Positions 11,085-21,487 of a stretch of 64,000 bases of DNA are shown here, piece by piece. The notes beneath the pieces were generated by a model, which did not search any database, was not told the DNA's origin, and worked only from the letters and a program-made list of their open reading frames with translations. Position 1 is the first letter of the stretch, and each line of letters begins with the position of its first letter. The translations under genes were made by a program, and so were the position numbers. The DNA comes from Boswellia sacra (lineage: Eukaryota; Streptophyta; Magnoliopsida; Sapindales; Burseraceae), in contig SNVD02012978.1 in NCBI GenBank assembly GCA_013180625.2, forward strand, positions 434,001 through 498,000, in the 5' to 3' direction.

Positions 11085-11870
11085 TCAAACTCGTACAATG
11101 TTGATCAAGTCCAAACAATAACTGAACTTGATCGTTGTCACAACCTTAGTCAATATATCTGCGGGATTCTCGGCAGTCTCAATCTTCTGAAGTAAGATTC
11201 TCCCTTCATCAATAATCTCCTGCACAAAATGATACCGAACATCAATATGCTTCGTATGAACATGGAACACTAGATTCTTCGCTAAATGGATAGCACTCTG
11301 ACTGTCAGAATAAAGACTAATCTTCTTCTGCCCAATTCCCAATTCATCCAGCAATCCCTGTAACCAAATAGCTTCCTTCACAGCCTCTGTCATTGCCATA
11401 TACTCTGCCTCTGTAGTAGACAAAGCCACTGTAGACTGTAAAGTAGACTTCCAACTCACTGGTGCTCTTGCAAGAGTAAACACATAACCGGTTGTCGACC
11501 GACGTTTATCCAAATCACCAGCATAATCTGAATCAACATAACCAATAGCATACTGACCACATGTATCATCCCTCTCAAAGACTAAGCCAACATATACGGT
11601 TCTCAACAAATACCATAGAATCCATTTCACTGCTTGCCAATGTCCTTTACCAGGATCATGCATATACTTGCTCACAACTCCAACTGCATGTGAAATGTCG
11701 GGTCTTGTACACACCATAGCATACATCAGGCTACCAATTGCATTAGCATACGAAACTCGAGACATATACTCTCGTTCCTCATCTATACTAGGAGATAAAG
11801 ACACACTAAGCTTCATATGAGGAGCAAGTGAGGTACTTACAGGTTTTGACTGCTCTGTAATGCCAAACCG
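11085..11870 (-). pseudogene. Copia RNase H region
   Basis: Follows RT after one stop. It shows YANAIGSLMYAM, GYVDSDYAGDLDKRRSTTGYVF, ALSTTEAEYMA, DSQSAIHLAKN and HTKHIDVRYHF. The polyprotein ends near 11085, about 100 bp before the polypurine tract. This is the longest intact tract of this domain in the window. Confidence 0.92.
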
Positions 11871-11897
11871 CTGTAATACATTCTTCAGATATTGCTT

Positions 11898-12540
11898 CTA
11901 AGTCAAACAAATCTTGCCTCTCCCTCTATCTCTGCTAATCTCCATACCTAGAATCTTCTTAGCTTCACCCAAATCTTTCATCTCAAACTCTCGATTCAAC
12001 TGAGTCTTCAACTTCGTAATTTCTTCGACATTCGTTGAAGCTATCAACATATCATCAACATACAATAGTAGATAAATGAAAGAACCATCATGTAGCCTCC
12101 GAAAATGCACACAATTATCAAATTTACTTTTTGTGTACCTCTGACCCATCATAAACCAATCAAATCGCTTGTACCACTGTCTGAGAGATTGCTTCAAACC
12201 ATAAAGCGATCTTTTCAGTTTGCAAACCAAATTTTTCTTACCAGCAACTTTGAATCCCTCTAGCTGAGTCATATAGATTTCCTCTTCCAAGTCACTATGT
12301 AAAAATGCAGTTTTTACATCCAATTGAACTAGTTCCATATTCATCTGAGCTACCAAGCCAACAAAAATTCTAATGGAAGAATGTTTCACAACTGGAGAAA
12401 ATACCTCATTGTAGTCAATTCCTTCCCTCTGAGCGTAGCCTTTAGCCACCAACCTTGCCTTGTAGCGGACGTCATTCTTGTCAGGAAATCCATCTTTCTT
12501 TGCATATACCCATTTGCACCCAATTACCTTTTTATCCTGC
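11898..12540 (-). pseudogene. Copia reverse transcriptase region
   Basis: Motifs in order: WVYAKKDG and KARLVAKGYAQREGIDY, FSPVVKHSSIR, QLDVKTAFLHSDLEEEIYM, CKLKRSLYGLKQS, and the catalytic YVDDMLIA box. A stop near 12555 precedes it and another near 11897 ends it. The catalytic Asp residues are intact, but the domain cannot be joined to its neighbours. Confidence 0.92.
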
Positions 12541-12557
12541 AGTAGTTGAGCTAGCTC

Positions 12558-13094
12558 TCAAGTTTCATTCTTCTGAAGAGACTGCATCTCTTCACTCATA
12601 GCTGTCTTCCACTGATCAACTTCAGAACATCTGACTGCCTCTCTATAAGTGGAAGAAACATCAACATCTACAATTGGAAGTGCATAGGCCACCATATTAG
12701 CAAATCGAGTAGGTCTGCGAATCTCACGTCTTGGCCTATTAACTGCAATAGATTCTTGTTGATGTTGAGGTTCCTGAGTAGAACCCTCTCCATCATCTCC
12801 CAAATCTCCCTCTGTCACAGGAGTACCATCATCTGTCTCAACAGATCTAACTGGGTTCAATGTCGTCGTTTCAAACTCCACCTACTGCTGAATATGCTCC
12901 ACCTGCTGCGGAGTACCATTCCCCTTTATCTGGTTTTTTGATTTCTTTAACATTGAAGACTCATCAAATGTCACATCTCTGCTGGATACAATCTTCCTCG
13001 AACTAGGACACCAAAGACGATATCCTTTTACTCCAGAAGCAAATCCCAAGAAAATCGCTTTCTTAGCTCTAGGATCCAGCTTAGATTCTTTCAC
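12558..13094 (-). pseudogene. Copia integrase C-terminal and linker region
   Basis: Two frames (12882-13094 and 12558-12881) are separated by one in-frame stop near 12880. The first contains KKAIFLGFASGVKGYRLW, typical of the copia integrase tail. The second is the acidic, low-complexity linker that leads into RT, with the RRPTRFANMVAYAL type motif. A stop near 12555 separates it from RT. Confidence 0.88.
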
Positions 13095-13157
13095 ATGATA
13101 ATATGCAGGAGAACAAAAAACATGTAAAGAATCATAATCAGAAACAGGTTGTCCAGA

Positions 13158-14120
13158 CTATGCCTCCAATGGAGTTCTATCACCAATAGCAGCTGAAGGT
13201 AGACGATTAATGAGATGACACGCATAAGTCACAGCCTCAGCCCAAAATTCCTTGTCCAACCCAGCATTGGACAACATACACCGAACTTTCTCCAGCAAAG
13301 TCTGATTCATGCGTTCTGCCACCCCATTCTGCTGTGGTGTACCTCTAACTGTAAAATGACGTACAATACCTTCATCTCGACACAATTTCAAAAACTGGTC
13401 ACTGCAATACTCACCACCATTATCTGTTCTGAGATGCTTGATCTTCCTGCCAGTCTGTGTCTCAATCATCTTTTTCCACTTAAGGAAAACACCAAGTACA
13501 TCATCTTTTGATTTCAAACAGTACACCCAAGTTCTTCTGGAAAAGTCATCAACAAAAGTAACAAAGTAGTGCCTAACTCCCATAGATGCAGTTTTAGTAG
13601 GTCCCCACACATCTGAGTGAACATAATCAAGAATACCCTTGGTATTATGAATAGCGGTGCCAAATTTCACTCTCTTTTGCTTTCCCAGAACACAATGCTC
13701 ACAAAAATCCAACTTGCAGGTCTTTGCACCTTTCAATAAGCCTCATTTCACCAAACTGAATAAGGCTTTCTCACTTGCATGTCCCAAACGCATATGCCAC
13801 AATCTCGTGATCTCTGAATCTGCATCATTATCAGAAACCATAGCAGCTGATCCAATAATCGTATTACCATTATAGTAATACAAGTTGTTCCTCCTAGTGC
13901 CTTTCAATACCACAAGAGCGCCTGAAGTGACCCTCAGAATACCATCTCGAATAGATATACCACAGCTTTTAGATTCTAAGGCTCCCAAAGAGATGAGATT
14001 CTTCTTCAACTTCGGTACATACCGAACATCTGTCAGAACTCTAGTCAGTCCATCATGATTCCTCAATCGGATCGAACCTATCCCAACAGTATGACAAATA
14101 TCATCATTGCCCATATACAC
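13158..14120 (-). pseudogene. Copia GAG-pre-integrase and integrase region
   Basis: The part at 13743-14120 carries the rest of the protease and the pre-integrase motif LWHMRLGHAS with its zinc-binding His. The part at 13158-13736 continues with CEHCVLGKQKRVKF and the DDE integrase core: the first Asp in DYVHSDVWGP, the second in RTDNGGEY, and Glu in QQNGVAERMN. A single stop near 13740 separates the two, and another lies at about 13157. The catalytic residues are present but the chain is broken. Confidence 0.92.
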
Positions 14121-15082
14121 AACTCCACAATCAAGCTCTTCAAACTAAAGAACCAATCCCGATGTGGACACATATGATAAGTACAACCCGAATCCATGAT
14201 CCACTCATCAGAACCAGAAGTGGATGGGTGACCAACTAGACATATATCTGACTCATTATCATCCTCACGCTCAACAACACATGCATCAGAAACAGCCTTG
14301 CCCTTATCTTTCTTTTTCAACTTAGGACAATCTTTCTTCCAATGCCCTTTCTTACGACAAAAGGCACACTCATCTTTTTCTAATCTACCCCTTGACCAAG
14401 ATTTTCTCCTTTTTTCTGGTTTCCTACTTTGACTACGCCCTCTCACTGTCAATGCATCTACTGACTCATCACTATGTTCCCTTTGATCTTTCTTACGAAT
14501 TTCATAATTCAACAAAGCAGAACAAACTTCTTCAAAAGACAGTTTATCTTTCCCATGGATAAGAGTAATGCACAAATGATCTAATTCATCTGGAAGTGAG
14601 CCAATCAATAGCATAGCCTTAATTTCATCTTTGAATGTTTCATCTAAGTTTAACAACTCAGCAATTAACTTATTAAACTCATCAATATGAGAACTGATGC
14701 TCGTACCTGGTTTCAACTGGAGACGGAACAATCTCTTCAATAGGTATAGCCGATTCTCATTGCTTTTCTTCATATATTTGTTTTCCAACGTCTTCCACAA
14801 TTTGTTTGCAGATGTCTTCTTCGTGAACGGATACTTTTGTTCTCTACACAAGCAAGAGCGAATCAACCCACAAGCTTTTATATTCAGCCTGTCCCAATCT
14901 CTTGTACTGATATCTTCTGGTTTTGTTTCTTCCAGAACAATATACAAATCTTGCTGATACAACCCGTCCAACACCTCACTCTGCCATAAGCCGAAATTAT
15001 TTCGACCATCAAATTTTTCAACATCTATTTTTGCATTTGTCACAGTCACTGTCTTCTCAGGTACAGTTGACGATGATACCAT
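14078..15082 (-). pseudogene. Copia gag and protease region
   Basis: The frame begins MVSSSTVPEK and shows the UBN2-type gag core (FDGRNNFGLWQ, then a central helical region). A CCHC zinc knuckle, CAFCRKKGHWKKDC, follows at about residues 240-253. The aspartic protease motif MDSGCTYHM comes at about residue 296. One base appears to be missing near 14145, just after the protease start. The reading shifts there into the frame that continues at 14120. Gag itself is uninterrupted and could in principle be translated, but no functional protease or pol would follow. Confidence 0.9.
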
Positions 15083-15248
15083 TACTACCTCTCACAAATA
15101 AGGTCGATACACAAATCACCAATAACCAAGCTCCAACAAACTATTATATTCAATAACTAGCAATCCAACATCAATAGCCCAGAACAGTAGTAAGTGCTTC
15201 AATGAAATAGCCACTAACTACCCAAAACCTTCGGGCTCTGATACCAAT

Positions 15249-15814
15249 TGTTATGCACGGCGGAAGTGATAACCAACAGAACAACCAAATGCACAACCAC
15301 AAACTATACTAGATAATTGAATATAATAGCAACTAAAGAGGCAACCAATCAACCACAATGCAGAAATAGAAAGAACACCAAGATTTAACGAGGTTCTGTA
15401 TAAATACCTACGTCCTCGAGCGCCGCTGAAGAAACTTTTTACTATCTTAAAAAAGAATTACAAACTTTTGGGTCACAATACAAATTTCACAACTATTGGA
15501 CCAAACTGTAATTACCTGAATAGTTGGGCCAAACTGTAATTACCTAAACAATTGGGCAATACTACAAATACCCAAAATAAAAGGGGAAAAACAAATATTA
15601 CAAACTTTAAGGTCCTTAATGAAAGGCCCTTAAACTATGAGGTCTGATATTGAGACCTTACAAATAGAGGGGTGGAAGAGAATTTTCAATGGGACTACTA
15701 AGTGAGAAGGCTTGACTTTTATTTATAAACCCAAGTCTTTCCAACACAAAGACTCCCACTCCATGTGGGATCCTTGCACACACACACAATGGCTAAAGAG
15801 CCACAATTCTAACA
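15249..15814 (-). repeat. 5' LTR of the complete copia element
   Basis: 566 bp, same ends as the 3' LTR. The Met-tRNA primer-binding site lies immediately inside (about 15235-15248, 'gctctgatacca' on the plus strand). Confidence 0.95.
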
Positions 15815-16500
15815 GATATCTGGTCAAAGTTGGGATTTTGAGGGCTAAAGAGTGATGAATTTTGAATTTTTGGTAACTGATGGAAGAAATTGAGAGAGAA
15901 AGTAAGGATTTTCTGTAGGCTATGAATCCTTTGTCAAAGTTTATAAGTTGGTTTTGGTTGAAAGAAACCGATATTTGAATTCGAAGGCATAGCCTGGATT
16001 CATGGGAAGTGAAATTTAGATATTCATGGTGGTGTGCAAGCTTGATTAGATTGGTATTTGGGATTGGAGATGCTTGATAGAAGCTTTTCAGTTTCCGTAC
16101 AATCATTGAATTACCCATCACTTATGTTGGGCTCTGTAAAATAGTCATTGAAGTGTGTATAAGACAAGATTGAAGCCACTTCAAGCTATGCCCCCTTCAT
16201 CAGTTCTCTGACAGAATTTCATGAATCAAAGGAAAGGAGAAAACCTTGTGCGAAAAACAATTTTTTACATTGGTGAAGTTGTATGAATTAACCTCTTAGG
16301 CCTAGAAGACCTTGACAGACAGAACTTATTAATCTTTCAGCTGATAATGAAACAATAAAAAGAGAAAAGATAAATAACCATTAAATGACAACCATCAAAA
16401 ATCATTGCTACAGATTTGCCACAAGATTTCGTCATTGTTGATGTAATCTAGCCATTTAGAATGTGTCTTTGTATGTGGTTGTGTCGACAAACTGATCAGG
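15815..16500. other. Flank of the copia element, no recognised gene
   Basis: A minus-strand frame runs from 16121 into the LTR. Its composition is unremarkable and it matches no family I know. A partial copy of duplication C lies near 16290-16350. Confidence 0.5.
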
Positions 16501-16504
16501 GATA

Positions 16505-16660
16505 ACAGAGCTTAATGCAGGGTGATTCTGAAACACCAAATTAAGCATTTAGGCCTAGCAGACCTTGAGAGAACCTATCTTTCAGTCGATAATGCTTAGT
16601 TAATAATATGATTTCTGAGTTTACAAGCATTTTGTAAAAGGGACGGAAAAAATTGCCCAA
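16505..16660. repeat. Dispersed duplication C2
   Basis: Matches 6190-6345 beside the truncated copia. It lies about 0.8 kb 3' of CNL1. Non-coding. Confidence 0.75.
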
Positions 16661-17431
16661 GAAAATGCAAAGTGGCCTACTGCATCCTTTCTAACTTTTT
16701 AAAATTACTCTTATGTATTAAATTATCCCTTATAAAATAATATAAATCTAAAAATAATTTTTTAAAATTACTCTTATATATTAAAATTTAAATTAATTAT
16801 TTAATAAGTTATAAAATTAAATTTATTTAAAATTAACTTTTTGAAAAAAAAAATTTTGCCAAAAATTAATCGCGCGCTGCAGGCCACCATCGTAGTGGCA
16901 CGTGGGCAACACCGGGTCCTCCATTGTGTTAGCCGGTCGATGGATGACAAGGACATGGTAACAACTCGACCAAATAAAATCGGATCTGACCAGTAGTTTA
17001 ATGGTCAGATCTTTGTTATGAAACACTGAACAAGAACGAGAAACAAGCGTCAGCATCATTCTTAAACAATAACAACTTATCAACCAGACAAAATCCTTAA
17101 AAAAAAACAAAAAACAAAAAACACAGAAACGAGATAGGTGATCAATTTCTCAGCTCCACCTTCAATTGCTTCAAAGCTTTGAAGCCGACTTTGTAATTTG
17201 TAATTAAATTAGGTAAGTAGCAAACACTAAGATAAGCAAAGCCAATTCCAAATCTGATAATATTACAGTACAAATAAATGACATTACGGATGGTACAAAA
17301 GAACAGAGGGTTTTTCATTTTTACATCAGCTAATACAACAAAAAAGTGGAAAGAGAGATTACAATCACCATTAATCATAAATCAAACATTGCACATTACA
17401 CTGAATTTTCACCATTGTTGATGCCCTTTCA
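16661..17431. other. 3' flank of CNL1
   Basis: Non-coding. Positions 17030-17431 align with the 3' flank of CNL2 (about 32900-33294), for example 'cagctcc.ccttcaattgctt' and 'attgttgatgccctttcat'. The untranslated region and terminator of CNL1 are expected here. The short frames are not genes. Confidence 0.6.
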
Positions 17432-20098
17432 TCATCCAAAGGACTCGAAACAGGGAAGGAAAGCCTTTTTAGTGGCTTCATCTCTCCACTGTAGATTCTT
17501 CCACCAGGCTTCTCGTCCTTTAATGACAATTTGACGACCCTTTACACTGTCGGAATCGAGCGGAAGCTGCTTAAGGTTGGGGCAGCCATTTATATACAAG
17601 TACACCAGATGTGGAAACGGCAAAGCATTCTCACATATTATCTTCAAACTTGGCAGCTGTGTTAAATGAAGCGCCCGGAGTTTTGCGAATGGGTTTAGAA
17701 TTCCAGCGTTCTTTTGAACTTCACTCCATTTTTCATCACTGATTATTTCTTCCATAGAAGAGCAGTCTCCTATTCCAATAATCTTTAGATTTGGAGCAAG
17801 AATAAGCCATGTCAAGTCACGCAAGTTTTTGCATCCACATATCCAAAATGTGTGAATGCTGTGGAAACCATGAGTTTCGGTAAGCCACGTGTCCGCACAG
17901 TTAATCTTCAGCTCTTCAAATTCACAATGATAAATACGTAGATCAGCGAGATTATTCATATCTTTTAGAAAGGAGACATCAAACGTTGTCAAATCCCTAA
18001 AACATTTAAAGAGTAGAGCTTGAGTACAACTCTTTAAGATATGGGAGGTCAAAAATCTTTGCAAAGCTTCGGAACTTCTTAACTCGATGCTCAATGCCTT
18101 TAAACATTTCAAACCACGTAATTCTTCTACCAATAATTCCCAACCACCAGATAAAACGTTATCCTGATCATATCTTAACAGAGCATCTCTGCTATAACTT
18201 GTTATTCTAAATACAATTAGCTGTGTGAATTCAGATATCAGTTTTCGTGGAACTTTACGAAGATTTGCAGCATATTCAAACTTCAAACATTTAAGATTGA
18301 CTAGGGCACTCAACTCTTTTGGCAATTCACTTATTTCAGTAAATGATATATCAAGATGTTGTTGTAAAACCAACTTGGAAATTTCTGATGGTACTTGCTG
18401 AAGATATCCAATACCTGACAAGTCTAATACCTTGAGAAAAGGCATATATCGGAAGAAGTCATCACTGGGGATGTCAACAAGATAATTTTTATTAAGAAAC
18501 AAAGTTTGGAGATCAAGATGTGCACCAACTTTTGGTAGATTCTTAATGTCATTAATCATTAATGACATTCTCTTGATTCCTTTCCACTTTCCAGCCTCTG
18601 GTGCTTCATTTAACCCAGTACCGGCTTCAACCAAACAATTTTCCTTCTCTTTTTCACTGCCACGTGCTATCCAAAAAGCCATGTCCCTAATCACATCATG
18701 CAATTTTACTCTATCCTCATCTTCCTTTTCCAATAAACATGCTCGAACAAGATTACTAATAATGTCGCCTCCGTCACTATATTCACCTAAAAATCCTTCA
18801 CCCACCCAACAATCTATCAAGTCTCTTATAGAAATCTCATAGTCTTCGGGATATAATCTACAGTACAAGAGGCAAGATCTAGTTGTATCATTTGATAAAC
18901 TATCATAACTGAACCTTAAGCGAGAAAATACCTTTTCCTCCATATCTTCAAATTCAGCTGCCGACGTTCTTAAGACCCGGATTGCTTTTTCCCATTCTGA
19001 GAGTGTCTCTTTACCGGCCATGACTCTACCAACGGTAATGATTGCAAGTGGCAGACAAGCACACTCATTGACTATCTCATTAGCTACCTTCCAGATTCGA
19101 GGATCCATGTCAAGAGTGTCTTTTCCAACCTTCTGTCGAAACAATTCCGAAGCATCATTAAAACTCAAAAGCTTTACTTCAAACTTCTTATCGGCTTCCA
19201 TTTTGCAACAAACATCAGACCTGCGAGTTGTGAAGAGTATTTTGGATTCACTTTCTTGCAAGCGTTGAAGAGGGACGCCCAACTCCGTTAATTCCATCCG
19301 CTGCCATATGTCATCCAACAATAATGCAAACTTTTTGTTGGACAAAGCAAAGGAGATGTCCTCAGCTTTAGACTTGTCATCCGACAAACCTAATCTTTTT
19401 GCGATTTCTTTCCGAATATTGTCAAAATTGGGCGTCCTGGACACAACTACCATGATAACGACTTGAAATCCGAGCGTTTCCTTACAGAATCTGTTATTGA
19501 TCTGTTTTAATAGGGTAGTTTTGCCCGCACCACTCATGCCATATAGACCGATGATTTCACACTGTTTATCTCCGAGACATGTCCAAACTTCGTCAAGCAT
19601 TGAATCTTGGCCAACTATTTTTCGTTGATCAATCGCTTCTTCACGAGCTGGAGGTGTTACCTCCACAGTCAACTCTTGAAAAGCATCTCCTTGACTCTTT
19701 AAAGCGGTCACTTCTTGCAGCAAATCCTCCACTGTTCTCCCAAAAAGATAGCTTGATTTCAAGTCCCTGGAACAGCAGCCTAAAAGACATAACTTCTTAA
19801 CTTCTTGATCTCTATCCTTTAGCTGGTCAGCAACTTTACTTTTCACCTTTTCTATGGTGTCGAACCATAACCTGACTACTTCGGTTTGTTGCATGTTGGG
19901 GTTTTCTCTAGCTCTATTAGTAACCCTCCTCTCCACATCGTTGCTCACGGCTGTCAATCCATCCAATGCTTGGTCCAAGGCATCAAGATTAGCAGTGAGA
20001 TCCCTTATATATTTTGTTTCTGCAGAAATGCAAGAGCAGATGGAACCAATTGCAGATGCTAGTAAGTTTGAGAAGCTGGCTGCCAAGGCGTTACCCAT
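17432..20098 (-). CDS. CC-NBS-LRR disease resistance protein, RPS5-like (CNL1)
   Basis: An intronless 888-codon gene for an intracellular immune receptor of the RPS5/RPS2-type CNL clade. The N-terminal coiled-coil region (1-150) starts MGNALAASFS, with Gly2 and a Cys pair (CSC, 22-24) that could anchor it to membrane, as in RPS5. The NB-ARC domain has P-loop GMSGAGKTT (187-195), kinase-2 LLLDDIW (about 259-265), RNBS-B ILFTTRR (about 287), GLPL-type CLPLAI (348-353) and RNBS-D CLLYCRLYPEDY (409-420). The MHD position reads LHD (466-468). Leucine-rich repeats fill 500-888. Length is normal for the clade. The start is chosen for the conserved MGN end shared with CNL2. The effector or guarded partner is unknown. 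Confidence 0.93.
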   Translation of the reverse strand: MGNALAASFSNLLASAIGSICSCISAETKYIRDLTANLDALDQALDGLTAVSNDVERRVTNRARENPNMQQTEVVRLWFDTIEKVKSKVADQLKDRDQEVKKLCLLGCCSRDLKSSYLFGRTVEDLLQEVTALKSQGDAFQELTVEVTPPAREEAIDQRKIVGQDSMLDEVWTCLGDKQCEIIGLYGMSGAGKTTLLKQINNRFCKETLGFQVVIMVVVSRTPNFDNIRKEIAKRLGLSDDKSKAEDISFALSNKKFALLLDDIWQRMELTELGVPLQRLQESESKILFTTRRSDVCCKMEADKKFEVKLLSFNDASELFRQKVGKDTLDMDPRIWKVANEIVNECACLPLAIITVGRVMAGKETLSEWEKAIRVLRTSAAEFEDMEEKVFSRLRFSYDSLSNDTTRSCLLYCRLYPEDYEISIRDLIDCWVGEGFLGEYSDGGDIISNLVRACLLEKEDEDRVKLHDVIRDMAFWIARGSEKEKENCLVEAGTGLNEAPEAGKWKGIKRMSLMINDIKNLPKVGAHLDLQTLFLNKNYLVDIPSDDFFRYMPFLKVLDLSGIGYLQQVPSEISKLVLQQHLDISFTEISELPKELSALVNLKCLKFEYAANLRKVPRKLISEFTQLIVFRITSYSRDALLRYDQDNVLSGGWELLVEELRGLKCLKALSIELRSSEALQRFLTSHILKSCTQALLFKCFRDLTTFDVSFLKDMNNLADLRIYHCEFEELKINCADTWLTETHGFHSIHTFWICGCKNLRDLTWLILAPNLKIIGIGDCSSMEEIISDEKWSEVQKNAGILNPFAKLRALHLTQLPSLKIICENALPFPHLVYLYINGCPNLKQLPLDSDSVKGRQIVIKGREAWWKNLQWRDEATKKAFLPCFESFG

Positions 20099-20350
20099 AG
20101 CTGCTGGTATAAGATCAAGAAGAGGGTGAGGAGTGCAGTGGATATCAAGTAAATATATTTTGTTTATTGATTAATGAGCTTTGAACATGACAGACTTGAT
20201 GTGTAGGCTACAGTAGTTTAAGGTCAAATTTAACAAAAAATTATTTAATATTCTTAACCATGATTACTTGAGATCCTCTTCTTAACCATGATAGACGGAC
20301 AACAGAAGTTTGGATAATGCCCTCCTTCTTAACCGTGATTAATTTCCAAT
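20099..20350 (-). promoter_or_regulatory. CNL1 upstream region with three GGTTAA-type boxes
   Basis: Three copies of TTCTTAACC(A/G)TGA stand at 20251-20263, 20279-20291 and 20326-20338. On the gene strand they contain GGTTAA, the GT-element core. The same three-box arrangement recurs upstream of CNL2 (36071-36152) and in the relic at 28450-28560. Conservation among paralogues may only reflect recent duplication. A regulatory role is inference. Confidence 0.5.
20222..20227 (-). promoter_or_regulatory. W-box-like site upstream of CNL1
   Basis: Reads TTGACC on the gene strand, about 125 bp upstream of the start codon. It matches the WRKY-binding W-box core. The aligned position in CNL2 and in the relic copy is altered (GCTCAAA and GTTCAAA on the plus strand). 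Confidence 0.4.
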
Positions 20351-20409
20351 TATCTGATTAGGGCTGGCTTAAGGCTGTCTGGGGTCTAAGGTAAGGTAAC
20401 GTCGAGTTG

Positions 20410-20955
20410 TTTGTACTAAATCAAAGGCAATTCTCCGTGTCATCCCTTTAGAGTTCTCAAAACTTATTCAGTAATATTATACTAATAAATAAAAAATAAT
20501 ACAATATCATTTCTCAATGTGGGTTCAACATAAAAACCACTGTTATTTGACAACCACAAGAGCAAGGCACAGAGAGGGCCCATCAAAGGGTTTGAAAGGG
20601 AATAGAAGTAGCTTCTGTACTTGCTGACTACAATAATGGTTGCTATGAGGAGGAAGCACAATAGAAAAGCTAATGAATTTCATCTTCTCCTAAGATGTTG
20701 CTGTTAAAAAAAAAAAAAAAAAGAAAGAGTCAAATAATAAAATGTTAGTTCAGGGGAAGCAATACTCTTTTACTGTTTCATTCAATCACACACTGTTAAC
20801 CAATAAAATTCTTAACAAATAAATTTAAAATAAAGAAAATAGTTTTATGAGCCATGACATACCCTTTTAGCATTATGAGGTACTTGCGGCCGCCTTACAT
20901 GAGGCTGTCTATCAGACACACTATCTAAATCCGCCATGAGCACTGGAATATCATG
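20410..20955 (-). pseudogene. Duplicated 3' end of the PSF2 gene (exon 7 part, intron 7, exon 8)
   Basis: About 95% identical by eye to 44672-45231. It keeps 93 nt of exon 7 (20863-20955), the GTATGTC donor, the intron with its poly-A stretch, the CAG acceptor and exon 8 (20680-20700) ending QHLRRR and a stop. The reading stays open across both pieces. Upstream exons are absent; similarity stops abruptly at 20955. It lies on the same strand as CNL1, ending about 300 bp before the CNL1 start, so an old PSF2 terminator now borders the CNL1 promoter. Confidence 0.88.
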
Positions 20956-21487
20956 ATCAAATTCTGCCTAAAGAGTCTTTTCAACCAAAGCTTGACAGTT
21001 TTTAAGTTGAAAATGGCCGCTTTTTCTATACTCCACGGTAAAGGTCGGTTTCATCGACATTTATCCTCCAATGATCAAATTAGGTGACTAGATGACTTAG
21101 GATGAGGTTGGTGCAGCATATTGACTGCATATGATTGTATTGAATTGGATGTGATAAGACTGGATAAGTATACTACTATATTGTACTTGGTATAATATTA
21201 GATGGGATATATAAGATTTTATGTATAATAATTTAAATAAAAATTAATTTAATATTTTGATTTAAACTTTAAAACTATATTTAAAATCATTTAATTAAAT
21301 ATAAAAAATTGGACATATTTTTTAAATATTTTAATTATTTAATATAATATAAGAATCAAATTATATCAATTTATTTTATGAAAAAAATATAAATATAATA
21401 TATTTATGTTCTTTTTCAATTAAACGCTATAGTCTACAATGCCCCACAATCCTATTCGCGTTAACATGTGCATGGTGAGGTGAGGAC
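20956..21487. other. Intergenic, no gene seen
   Basis: AT-rich DNA between the PSF2 fragment and the hAT-type element. Nothing recognised. Confidence 0.5.

Larger units (their letters stand above)
10416..15814 (-). mobile_element. Complete but inactive Ty1/copia retrotransposon
   Basis: A 5399-bp element with both LTRs (10416-10983 and 15249-15814), an exact 5-bp target duplication GATAT (10411-10415 and 15815-15819), a primer-binding site TGGTATCAGAGC matching initiator Met tRNA beside the 5' LTR, and a polypurine tract reading AAGGTGGAGAAT on the element strand beside the 3' LTR. The domain order gag, protease, integrase, RT, RNase H marks copia. The LTRs differ at about 23 substitutions and two small indels (about 96% identical), mostly transitions. 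Five in-frame stops and one frameshift disable the polyprotein. Confidence 0.95.

Noticed and set aside
15723..16121. 132-codon minus-strand frame running into the copia LTR
   Set aside because: Part of it is LTR sequence; the rest matches no family and is interrupted by the element boundary.
18546..20129. Plus-strand frames opposite CNL1 and, likewise, CNL2
   Set aside because: They are antisense shadows of the long minus-strand CNL reading frames.
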